Positions 25,601-33,086 of a DNA stretch of 64,000 nt are shown here, piece by piece. Below the pieces are notes generated by a model. The model saw only the letters and a list, made by a program, of their open reading frames with translations, was not told the origin of the DNA and made no database searches. Each line of letters starts with the position of its first letter. The stretch's first letter is position 1. The position numbers and the translations under genes are program-made. The stretch comes from Hyphomicrobiales bacterium (lineage in GTDB: Bacteria > Pseudomonadota > Alphaproteobacteria > Rhizobiales > Rhizobiaceae), in contig UBZT01000004.1 of assembly GCA_900470155.1 (NCBI GenBank), forward strand, positions 1 to 64,000. The letters run 5' to 3'.

Positions 25601-26671
25601 CTATATCCCCGGCGGTGCAGCCACGGACTGGCGCGTGATGAGATTGGTTGCAAAAACACGACTGCGGGGGGCGTCACCCATGCCCATGATGCGCTTGACC
25701 AGGATTTGCGTGCTCTCAAAACCGAGATCGTAGACCGGTTGTGCAATGACGGTAATCGGCGGGCTGGTGACGCTCGTCCAGTCTGCGTCGTGAAACGCAA
25801 TCAATGAGAGGTCTCCCGGAATTGACATTCCAAGTCTGCGCAGGGTCTTGAACACTTCGAGTGCGACGACGTTATCCGACGCCAATATCGCTGTTGGCCG
25901 TTCATGCTCCATCAGCAAGTCTGCGATCACCTTGTCGCCCATTCCACCGCGACCAGCGCCCAAGCGAATGTATCGCTCGGGATGGTTAATGCCGGCTGCA
26001 TGGCTTGCGGCAACGAAACCTTCGATGCGTTCCATGACGGTGCTCAGATTGATCTGGTGTGGTCCCTGGTAGACGGGATCTTCCGATTCTGTGGCGGAGA
26101 TGTAGGCAATGCGACGATGGCCAGCCGCGATTAACGCATTTGTCGCCGCTTCTGCTGCCCGTCGGTCATCGGTCACCACGGCGTCCACGTTAAAGCCGGG
26201 AATGGTTCTGTCCAGAAGGACCAAAGGGCGGCCTGCGCGCTGGATGTCCTGAATATGCTGCGTTTCGAAGACTGAGGCCGGGGTGATGATAAGTCCATCG
26301 ACCCGCTTGCCGAGGAGAACGCGCACCGCGGCTTTCTCTTTGCCGGCATCTTCGCCGGAATTTGCCAGGATGACGTCGAATCCTGCGCTGCGCGCCGCGT
26401 CGCTGATACCTCTAACCGCCTGTCCGAAATACTGGTTTTCAATGTCGCCGACGATAACTCCGATGGTTTTCGATCGGCCGGTCGTCATGCTGCGCGCAAG
26501 CTCGTTGGCCTGATAGCCGAGCTCTTTTGCGGCATCACGAACTCTGTCTTTCACCTCCGGGCTTGCTGTGCCGTAGCTGCCCAGAACCCGCGCAGCGGTC
26601 GCTTTCGAAACGCCGGCACTGAGCGCGACGTCTGAAATGGTCACAAGCCGTTTTGAAAGTTTTTTCGTCAT
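25601..26671 (-). CDS. LacI-family transcriptional repressor
   Basis: 356 residues. The N-terminal helix-turn-helix with hinge reads VTISDVALSAGVSKATAARVLG (residues about 10-31), followed by AKELGYQANELARSM. The periplasmic-binding-protein-like effector domain begins at IGVIVGDIENQYFG. ATG 26671 has GGAG six nt upstream. It is divergent from the catabolic/transport operon. A strong operator pair in the intergenic region (26729-26764) suggests it represses that operon and possibly itself, released by the transported compound or an early metabolite. The inducer is not known. Confidence 0.92.
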   Translation of the reverse strand: MTKKLSKRLVTISDVALSAGVSKATAARVLGSYGTASPEVKDRVRDAAKELGYQANELARSMTTGRSKTIGVIVGDIENQYFGQAVRGISDAARSAGFDVILANSGEDAGKEKAAVRVLLGKRVDGLIITPASVFETQHIQDIQRAGRPLVLLDRTIPGFNVDAVVTDDRRAAEAATNALIAAGHRRIAYISATESEDPVYQGPHQINLSTVMERIEGFVAASHAAGINHPERYIRLGAGRGGMGDKVIADLLMEHERPTAILASDNVVALEVFKTLRRLGMSIPGDLSLIAFHDADWTSVTSPPITVIAQPVYDLGFESTQILVKRIMGMGDAPRSRVFATNLITRQSVAAPPGI

Positions 26672-26720
26672 GACTCCATCACATAGGTTCAGAAAAATTG
26701 GGCGTCAAGAAAATCACGCG

Positions 26721-26764
26721 TTGACACATGAGACCGGTCTCAAATACGAATGATACCGGTCTCA
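26721..26764 (+). promoter_or_regulatory. Promoter with two LacI-type operators
   Basis: TGAGACCGGTCTCA at 26729-26742 is a perfect 14-bp palindrome with the central CG typical of LacI sites. TGATACCGGTCTCA at 26751-26764 is the same with one change. Their centres are 22 bp apart, two helical turns. TTGACA at 26721-26726 and TACGAA at 26745-26750 (18-bp spacing) make a plausible promoter, with one operator in the spacer and the other at the start point. Binding should block transcription of the downstream operon. Confidence 0.78.
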
Positions 26765-26814
26765 TGCTGCGACTGATAGTCGCGTCATGAATTTTTGGAG
26801 GTGAGGGAAGCACA

Positions 26815-27906
26815 TTGGCTGCAACGGGAAAGCTTCGCTGGGGCGTACTGAGCACCGCTGGGATTGCCAGGAACCATGTCATCCCGGCAATGAAGTCGGG
26901 TGAGCTCACCGAGGTTGTTGCCATCGCCTCCCGCGATGCTGCGCGTGCGGCAAAGGCGGCGATGGATCTGGGCATCCCCAGGTCTTACGGTTCCTATGAG
27001 GAATTGCTTCGGGATCCCGAGGTTGATGCCGTCTACAATCCACTTCCCAACCACCTGCACGCAATCTGGACGATCCGCGCACTGGAAGCCGGCAAGCGCG
27101 TTCTGGTCGAAAAGCCTGCGGCCATGAATGCCCAGGAGACCCTCGACATCTTGGCCGTACAGAAGCGGACGGGGCGAATCGTCCTGGAAGGCTTCATGGT
27201 GCGCTTCCACCCTCAATGGGAAGCCGTTCGTACGATCGTAAGGAGCGGCCGCATCGGGCAGGTGCGTGCGGTGCAGGCGATCTTTACCTATTTCCTGACG
27301 GATCCTCAAAACATCCGCAACCGGGCCAATCTCGGCGGTGGTGGACTGTACGACATCGGCTGTTATGCCATTAACACGGCTCGCTACGTATTTGGCGCCG
27401 AACCAGAGCGTGTGATTGGCCTGTTCGATATGGATCCGGATCTGGCCACGGATCGGCTGACAAGCGGACTGGCGGAGTTTCCGGGGCATCGGCAGTTGGC
27501 CTTCACCTGTGCGACCCAGTTGTCGCCGTGCCAGCACGTCGAGATCCTGGGCACATCCGGCTGCATTTCAATCGCGCTTCCATTCAATCCGGCCGCCGAT
27601 GCGGAAACATTCATCTGCATCGACGATGGGCGCGACCTCTCGGGCGGCGGACGTGAGACGATCCGGTTCCCGGCGGCCGACCAGTACAAAAAACAGGGCG
27701 ACGCCTTTGCCCGCGCGGTGTTCGGTAACGGACCACTTGTGTCCGATTTGTCGGACTCCGTGAAAAACATGCAGGTCATCGATGCGTTCTTCCGTTCCCA
27801 GAAGTCGGGGCAATGGGAAAAGCCGGGCGGCCCGGACGCAACGAATGACCGGCCTTTGATAACAGCAACCGATGAAGGAAAACGCAGTGACAATCTCGCA
27901 ATCTAG
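26815..27906 (+). CDS. Gfo/Idh/MocA family oxidoreductase
   Basis: 363 residues from TTG 26815, with GGAGGTGA about 10 nt upstream. The Rossmann domain (RWGVLSTAGIARNHVIPAM) lacks the strict GxGxxG but has the family's form. VEKPAAM near residues 102-108 carries the EKP lysine, and GGGGLYDIGCYAINTARY contains the active-site DxxxY/H region. The family oxidises or reduces sugars, inositols, imines and related compounds with NAD(P). It is first in the LacI-controlled operon, overlapping the FAD enzyme gene by 35 bp, so the two probably act in succession on the imported compound. Confidence 0.88.
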   Translation: MAATGKLRWGVLSTAGIARNHVIPAMKSGELTEVVAIASRDAARAAKAAMDLGIPRSYGSYEELLRDPEVDAVYNPLPNHLHAIWTIRALEAGKRVLVEKPAAMNAQETLDILAVQKRTGRIVLEGFMVRFHPQWEAVRTIVRSGRIGQVRAVQAIFTYFLTDPQNIRNRANLGGGGLYDIGCYAINTARYVFGAEPERVIGLFDMDPDLATDRLTSGLAEFPGHRQLAFTCATQLSPCQHVEILGTSGCISIALPFNPAADAETFICIDDGRDLSGGGRETIRFPAADQYKKQGDAFARAVFGNGPLVSDLSDSVKNMQVIDAFFRSQKSGQWEKPGGPDATNDRPLITATDEGKRSDNLAI

Positions 27907-29035
27907 GCAACGGATCGCCATCATTGGCGGCGGCATTTTCGGTGTGTCTTCGGCGGTGCATCTTGCGCGGTTGGGGGCGCATGTCACCCTGGTGACCGAA
28001 GGTGCGTTCTCCAGCGAGGCATCCGGGCGGTCTTTGGCCTGGCTCAATTCGGCGCGGTTCCGTTCCGCCGAATATCATCGCCTGCGTGTGATTGGAATTG
28101 ATCGGTATCGGACATTGGCAAGCCGTAATGAAGGCGCTTCATGGCTCCGTTTCGAGGGAGGCCTAACATGGGACGCCGACGATCCCGCAAACCAGATCGC
28201 CGAAGCCTTCGCCCATGAACGGTCGATCGGCTACGACTGCCTGCTCCTTGAACCAGGCGACGTGGCCAAGGTGACGCCAGGGATCAATGCGACCGCGATT
28301 TCGCCTCAGGGCGCGATATTCAATCCCGGGGAAGGCTGGGTCGATCTTCCGTCGCTCATTGACATTCTGGTGCGGGAATTGAGGGCACTTGGCGGTCAGG
28401 TCATCACACAGGCCGGCAAGGCGACAGTCGACATCAAGGGCGGTCGGGCTACAGGCGTCTCCTGCGCCAATGGGATGAGTATCGAATCCGATGCGGTGCT
28501 TGTCGCGACGGGTGCCGCCGTGCCGGCGATGGCAAAGCAGGCGGGGCATGTGATCGCCGATGGAACACCCGTCGGGCTTCTCGTCAAGTCGAAGCCATTT
28601 AAATACGCGGTGCGCGCAGTGCTCAATACGCCGAATGTGGCGCTGCGCCCGACGCCCGACGGCGCAATCGTCTGCGATTCGGCCTGGTCGGAAGAAGAAC
28701 TCAACCGCAGCTCCGACGGAACATACGAAGTCAAGCAAGACACGCTGCGCCGCCTACTTTCGGAAGCTTCCAACGTGCTCGAGGGCAATCCGACGCTGGA
28801 ACTGGAAAGCTATCATTGCGGACCGAAACCAGTGCCGGGAGATGGTGAGTCCGTCATTGGCGCGCTCGATGGCATTCCCGGCTATTTCGTCGCTTTCAGC
28901 CACAGCGGTGCGACGCTGGGTCTGATCACCGGTGAACTCATCGCCCGTGAAATTGCCAACGGGGAGATGAGCCCGTTGCTGGAAAGATTCAGACCTGCCC
29001 GTTTCGCGCAGGCCACCGAGGCTCTGGCATCGTAG
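27872..29035 (+). CDS. FAD-dependent oxidoreductase, D-amino-acid oxidase (DAO) family
   Basis: 387 residues. The dinucleotide loop is [21 protein letters not shown] (residues about 15-35), followed by SSEASGRS, typical of DAO enzymes. The C-terminal half ends with the second FAD contact, [21 protein letters not shown]. Such enzymes oxidise amines, secondary amines and Amadori-type fructosamines to imines, passing electrons to oxygen or an acceptor. The paired dehydrogenase and amino-acid transporter favour an amino-acid-containing substrate, but this is inference. ATG 27872 lies inside the end of the preceding gene. Confidence 0.88.
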   Translation: MKENAVTISQSRQRIAIIGGGIFGVSSAVHLARLGAHVTLVTEGAFSSEASGRSLAWLNSARFRSAEYHRLRVIGIDRYRTLASRNEGASWLRFEGGLTWDADDPANQIAEAFAHERSIGYDCLLLEPGDVAKVTPGINATAISPQGAIFNPGEGWVDLPSLIDILVRELRALGGQVITQAGKATVDIKGGRATGVSCANGMSIESDAVLVATGAAVPAMAKQAGHVIADGTPVGLLVKSKPFKYAVRAVLNTPNVALRPTPDGAIVCDSAWSEEELNRSSDGTYEVKQDTLRRLLSEASNVLEGNPTLELESYHCGPKPVPGDGESVIGALDGIPGYFVAFSHSGATLGLITGELIAREIANGEMSPLLERFRPARFAQATEALAS

Positions 29036-29088
29036 TTCGGGACGGACCGATCGGATTGTTTGGTGATGCAAGGAGAGGATATTTGGGA

Positions 29089-29832
29089 ATGACACAGACC
29101 GAAGTCGTCGTAGAATTGTCCAGTGTCGATAAGTGGTTCTCGACCTTACAGGTCCTGTACGACATCAACCTGACCGTCAATCGCGGTGAAAAGGTGGTCG
29201 TCTGCGGACCTTCGGGGTCGGGCAAGTCGACGATGATCCGATGCGTCAACTATCTGGAGAAACACCAGAAGGGCCGGATCGTCGTCAACGGCACGGAGTT
29301 GACGGACAATAAAAAGAGCATCGACCTTGTTCGGCAGGATGTCGGAATGGTGTTCCAGAACTTCAATCTGTACCCACATCTGACAGTGCTTGAAAATTGC
29401 ACGCTTGCGCCGCGCTGGGTGAAGGGCGTCTCGCGCAAGGACGCAGAGGCTGTGGCACTCGCCTATCTTGAGCGGGTACGAATCCCGGACAAGGCCCATT
29501 TCTATCCAAGTCAGTTGTCCGGTGGACAGCAGCAGCGCGCTGCCATTGCCCGTTCTCTCTGCATGAACCCCAAGATCATGCTTTTCGATGAGCCGACCTC
29601 GGCGCTCGACCCGGAACTCGTCCGCGAGGTTCTGGATACGATGGCGCAGCTGGCCAGCGACGGCATGACGATGGTGTGCGTGACGCATGAAATGGGATTT
29701 GCACGGCAGGTCGCCGACAGGGTCGTGTTCATGGATGCCGGACGCATCGTCGAGACGGCGCCTCCGGAGGAATTCTTCAGCAATCCGCAGGAGGGAAGGA
29801 CAAGAGCATTTCTCAATCAGATCCTGCACTAG
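29089..29832 (+). CDS. Polar amino-acid ABC transporter ATP-binding protein
   Basis: 247 residues from ATG 29089; AAGGAGAGG about 11 nt upstream supports it over the in-frame TTG at 29056. Walker [11 protein letters not shown]-loop [13 protein letters not shown], signature LSGGQQQR, Walker [13 protein letters not shown] and switch THEMGFA are all intact. The [14 protein letters not shown] and NFNLYPH forms are those of the GlnQ/HisP class. It powers import with the following binding protein and two permeases. Confidence 0.94.
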   Translation: MTQTEVVVELSSVDKWFSTLQVLYDINLTVNRGEKVVVCGPSGSGKSTMIRCVNYLEKHQKGRIVVNGTELTDNKKSIDLVRQDVGMVFQNFNLYPHLTVLENCTLAPRWVKGVSRKDAEAVALAYLERVRIPDKAHFYPSQLSGGQQQRAAIARSLCMNPKIMLFDEPTSALDPELVREVLDTMAQLASDGMTMVCVTHEMGFARQVADRVVFMDAGRIVETAPPEEFFSNPQEGRTRAFLNQILH

Positions 29833-29844
29833 CCGGATGAGCCT

Positions 29845-29864
29845 CCGCAGGCAGGTGTCTGCGG
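29845..29864. other. Hairpin between ATPase and binding-protein genes
   Basis: CCGCAG (29845-29850) pairs with CTGCGG (29859-29864). There is no T-run. It lies just 5' of the binding-protein gene, and together with the hairpin at 30774-30799 it encloses that gene, an arrangement that usually raises binding-protein mRNA stability over the rest of the operon. Confidence 0.4.
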
Positions 29865-29924
29865 CAAAAAGCAGACGGGCGGTCAACGTTCGGCAAAGAA
29901 GATAGAAACCAAGGGAACAAAGCC

Positions 29925-30761
29925 ATGACCAAATCCATCAGCATGCTCCGCCTGACAGCCATCGCTTTCGCCGCATTTTCGCTCCAAGCTCTGCCCGTTG
30001 CCGCCCAGGCACTGCCAGAGGCGATCAAGCAAGCCGGCGTCATCCGTATCGGTGTGAAATGTGATTCTCCGCCCTTCGGCGCTTCCGGCACCGACGGAAA
30101 ACCAGCCGGCATCGAAATCGAGCTGGCAAAGCAGATAGGCGTGGCCGCTTTCGGTGATGCGGACAAAGCCGAACTGAGCTGCGTGGCGACCGATGCCCGC
30201 ATTCCGTCGCTTACAGGCGGAAAGATCGACCTTATCATCGCCACGCTTGGCAAAACGCCGTCGCGTGAACAGGTGATCGACTATTCCGACATCTACTACT
30301 GGGGCAGCAGCCGGGTGATCGTACCCAAAGACAGCAAGGTGCAGAAACTGGCCGATCTCGACGGCAAGTCGATGCTCATCATCAAGGGTGGATCGCAGCT
30401 GAAATGGCTGAAAGAGCGCATTCCGAGCCTGGAGTTCGTGCAGCTCAACACCAATGCAGACAACCTGCAGGCCCTGCAGCAGGGACGCGCCGACGGATAT
30501 GTGGGCGATGCCATCACCATCGCGACACTCGCTGCCAACTACCCCGAATTCCGGACGCTGGAAGAGCCCGTCGATCTGGGCTTCAACGGTGTCGGAATCC
30601 GCAAGGGTGAAGAAGAACTGAAGGCCTTCGTGAACGCCGTCCTGAAGAAACTGAAGGACGAGAAATTCTACTCGAAGACCGTGCCGGCCTTTGTCACGGA
30701 TCCTATCGTCGCTGCAGAAATGCTGACATCGTTCGAAACCGATCCGCCAGCCGCACAGTAA
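29925..30761 (+). CDS. ABC transporter substrate-binding protein (SBP_bac_3 family)
   Basis: 278 residues with a Sec signal peptide cleaved near AAQA (about residue 28), so it is periplasmic. The mature start LPEAIKQAGVIRIGVKCDSPPFG and GIEIELAKQIG are the family 3 pattern for polar amino acids and opines. Later segments DLIIATLGKTPSREQVIDYSD and GRADGYVGDAI fit the two-lobed fold. AAGGGAAC precedes ATG 29925. The cysteine in the binding-site strand (VKCDSPPFG) is less common than the usual Asp or Ser neighbours. Ligand unknown. Confidence 0.92.
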   Translation: MTKSISMLRLTAIAFAAFSLQALPVAAQALPEAIKQAGVIRIGVKCDSPPFGASGTDGKPAGIEIELAKQIGVAAFGDADKAELSCVATDARIPSLTGGKIDLIIATLGKTPSREQVIDYSDIYYWGSSRVIVPKDSKVQKLADLDGKSMLIIKGGSQLKWLKERIPSLEFVQLNTNADNLQALQQGRADGYVGDAITIATLAANYPEFRTLEEPVDLGFNGVGIRKGEEELKAFVNAVLKKLKDEKFYSKTVPAFVTDPIVAAEMLTSFETDPPAAQ

Positions 30762-30773
30762 AATGAATGATCT

Positions 30774-30799
30774 GTCCTGGCGGCCTTGGCTGCCAGGAC
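30774..30799. other. Hairpin after the binding-protein gene
   Basis: GTCCTGGC (30774-30781) pairs perfectly with GCCAGGAC (30792-30799), with a 10-nt loop and no T-run. Stem-loops at this place in ABC operons typically stop 3' decay and partly attenuate, so that the binding protein is made in excess over the permeases. Confidence 0.5.
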
Positions 30800-30836
30800 C
30801 TCACGTTCATCTCAATTTCGGAACAGGATGAGGGTC

Positions 30837-31496
30837 ATGGATTTCACCTATATTTTCGAGGCCCTGCCAGATCTTATGTCTGGCCTCAAAATGACGCTGA
30901 CCGTCAGCCTAATCGCGATCCTGCTGTCGTGTTTGATCGGGGTGCTGGGCGCGGTTCTCCGGACAAGCGGAATCAAGCCGCTGGAATACATTGTGACTGC
31001 CTATGTCGAGTTCATCCGCGGCACACCCTACCTCGTGCAGATTTTTTTCATTTTCTACGGCCTTCCGAGCCTCGGTTTGCGCTTCAGCATTTTCTGGTCC
31101 GGCGTCATTGCGCTGACGACCTGGGCGAGTGCGTTTCAAATCGAGAACTTTCGCGCCGGGCTCGCGGCTGTCGGCAGGGGAATGCATGATGCGTCCGCCT
31201 CCCTCGGACTGCGCCGCTGGCAGCACTCGGTGTTTGTCATACTGCCTTTGGCCATGCGATCTGCGCTCCCATCCGCGATGAACACAATTGTCGCAACCGT
31301 AAAGAATTCGGCTTACCTGCAGGCAATTGGCCTGGTGGAGCTGACTTTTGTTGCTGTCGACCGCATCGCATACGACTTTCGAGCAATCGAAATGTTCGCG
31401 TCGATATGCGTTATCTATCTGATCTGCGTCTTCACCATCTCCGGTCTCGGCTACATGGTTGAGAGACGCCTCAGCCGACCATTCGGCGGGAGATAA
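30837..31496 (+). CDS. Amino-acid ABC transporter permease, first subunit
   Basis: 219 residues from ATG 30837 (an in-frame ATG at 30828 is an alternative). Five to six membrane helices, with the TMD-HisMQ pattern: YVEFIRGTPYLVQIFFIFYGLPSLG and the EAA-type loop ENFRAGLAAVGRGMHDASASLGL that docks the ATPase. It forms a heterodimer with the next gene product. Its 3' end is 3 bp before that gene, whose ribosome site lies in its last codons. Confidence 0.93.
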   Translation: MDFTYIFEALPDLMSGLKMTLTVSLIAILLSCLIGVLGAVLRTSGIKPLEYIVTAYVEFIRGTPYLVQIFFIFYGLPSLGLRFSIFWSGVIALTTWASAFQIENFRAGLAAVGRGMHDASASLGLRRWQHSVFVILPLAMRSALPSAMNTIVATVKNSAYLQAIGLVELTFVAVDRIAYDFRAIEMFASICVIYLICVFTISGLGYMVERRLSRPFGGR

Positions 31497-31499
31497 ACG

Positions 31500-32225
31500 A
31501 TGCTGCTTCTGGAATTCAAAACGTTTCTTTTGGACGGCCTTCTCAACACATTGCTTCTCTCCTTGGTGATGATCGCAGGTGGCACGCTTTTTGCGATGAT
31601 ATTTGCGACCGGCCTTTCTGCCAGATCCGCCTGGCTGAGACGACCGGTCTACGGTCTGGTCGAGTGCCTTCGTGACATTCCTTTGATGGTGACGGTGCTG
31701 ATGACATACTTCCTGCTGCCGCATGCAGGGGTTTCGCTCAATCCATTCTGGTCCAGCGCGCTGAGCGTGTCGGTCTGGGGTGGGGCGAACGGCGCGCATA
31801 TCATTCGCGCCGGCTTACTCTCCGTGCCACACGGTCAACGTGAGGCTGCAGCGTCATTCGGACTGCGCGGCTGGAAGGGGCTTGCTCTGGTCATAGTTCC
31901 CCAGGCGATGCCGATCATTTTACCGCCTTATGTCAGTCTGGTAACCAGTCTTCTGCAAGCGAGCTCACTCGGCGCCGTCCTCGGGGTCAACGAATTGCTG
32001 CGATCTGCGCAGATCTTGATTGAGCAGACGACAATCGCGCGTGGGGGAAGCCCGGCCTATCTGATTTACGGGTCCATACTGATCGTTTATTTCGCGCTTT
32101 GCTGGACGATATCTGCCATCGGAGCAAAGCTTGAGCGGCATTTCCGAAAGCCCTATCACCGGGGTGCTGAAAGAGTTCACCAACCAGAGCCTGCGCCTGC
32201 TGTTTTGCAACCAACTATGACGTAG
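31500..32225 (+). CDS. Amino-acid ABC transporter permease, second subunit
   Basis: 241 residues, the same HisM/HisQ class as its neighbour: GLVECLRDIPLMVTVLMTYFLLP and the docking loop AHIIRAGLLSVPHGQREAAASFGL. The C-terminal 25 residues form a proline- and glutamate-rich cytoplasmic tail. It is the last intact gene of the LacI-controlled operon. Beyond it are only gene fragments up to the right 112-bp repeat. Confidence 0.93.
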   Translation: MLLLEFKTFLLDGLLNTLLLSLVMIAGGTLFAMIFATGLSARSAWLRRPVYGLVECLRDIPLMVTVLMTYFLLPHAGVSLNPFWSSALSVSVWGGANGAHIIRAGLLSVPHGQREAAASFGLRGWKGLALVIVPQAMPIILPPYVSLVTSLLQASSLGAVLGVNELLRSAQILIEQTTIARGGSPAYLIYGSILIVYFALCWTISAIGAKLERHFRKPYHRGAERVHQPEPAPAVLQPTMT

Positions 32226-32387
32226 GTAAGGGTTGTCTATCGCAGGCATCGACGGTTCTGGCGGCAGTCGGGTATGCGTGCCACCGGCACACTTGTTTCC
32301 TATGGAACGCATTTAGGAGAGAGCAAACGACCTGTCGCGTGGACCAAATCTATCTTCTCCGTGGGAGGAGTGGAGTCACTTACTCAC

Positions 32388-32580
32388 GGTAAGGGGCGTT
32401 GTTCACATTGAGCGCTTTGGAAAGCCCCTCCAGAAGATCCAGTCCCGCCGGGAGAGAGACGCTCCGCTTGTTGATGTACACCCCATAATTGTCCAGAAAT
32501 GTATGCACCGTGTCGTCGAAGAATGCGGCGGTTGTGTCTTGCGAGCAGATGGATTTCTTCAGACAAGGCCATGTTCTTCT
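32388..32580 (-). pseudogene. C-terminal fragment of an unidentified protein
   Basis: On the minus strand one frame reads about 60 residues to a TAA, with sequence AAFFDDTVHTFLDNYGVYIN then a lysine/arginine turn and SLPAGLDLLEGLSKALNV. It looks like genuine protein but has no start, and the upstream DNA belongs to a different fragment on the other strand. I do not recognise the family. It is debris of a rearrangement. Confidence 0.4.
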
Positions 32581-32585
32581 GTCAG

Positions 32586-32705
32586 CGTGATCTGAATGAG
32601 CTTGCCCCCGGCGACGTCAGTGGCTTGCCGGCAGCTCGAGATTACGCGTTCCGGCTAGCCGAGGAATGGGTCAATCTTGTCATCGATGCAAGGGCAGCGG
32701 CATGA
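32586..32705 (+). pseudogene. C-terminal fragment resembling a ParA-type partition ATPase
   Basis: The last 39 residues before the TGA include LPAARDYAFRLAEEWVNLVI and an alanine-rich end, the usual look of ParA C-termini. The stop overlaps the next ATG (ATGA), as parA and its small partner gene often do. All nucleotide-binding motifs are missing. The identification rests on this short stretch and the gene arrangement. Confidence 0.4.
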
Positions 32706-32870
32706 GCGGAAAGAACCTGGGCTTTGGCGGCAAGCTCGCCAACATCACCCCTGACAGTGAGGATCCGGCCAGGATTTCAGATGCCAAGATTGTTGAGGTT
32801 GGGGAACGGCATGGATTTGTGGCCAGAGAGCCAATCCAGAAGCTGACACGGCGCAAGCCGCCAGGAGTTC
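32702..32870 (+). pseudogene. N-terminal fragment of a small partition/stability protein
   Basis: About 55 residues starting MSGKNLGFGGKLANI and continuing ARISDAKIVEVGERHGFVAR, REPIQKLTRRK. Small proteins with this kind of start are encoded just after ParA-like genes on rhizobial replicons, with a DNA-binding half that follows. Here that half is absent: the frame runs into the right 112-bp repeat at 32893. Recognition is from memory of the pattern, so moderate at best. Confidence 0.4.
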
Positions 32871-32892
32871 GAGGGGGATACCGTGCACATCA

Positions 32893-33004
32893 TTTTCCAT
32901 TTCGCTGTGATCCGGTCACGAAGCGAAAAGGTGTTTGCAAGCAATTGATTGCAACGACTGTGGTGGGTGAACGCGAAACGGAAAGATGGGCAAATTCTGC
33001 TGAA
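32893..33004. repeat. 112-bp direct repeat, right copy
   Basis: Direct copy of 25470-25581 without gaps; see that entry. It truncates the partition-type fragment on its left and lies 83 bp from the 3' end of the Fic gene on its right. The distance between the repeat starts is 7423 bp. Confidence 0.75.
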
Positions 33005-33086
33005 TTTCGACAGTCAGAACATTTACATTAGCGACATCGACCTAAACACGCTCTCCGGCAGATCCAATTTTGATGTGCCGCCAGCA

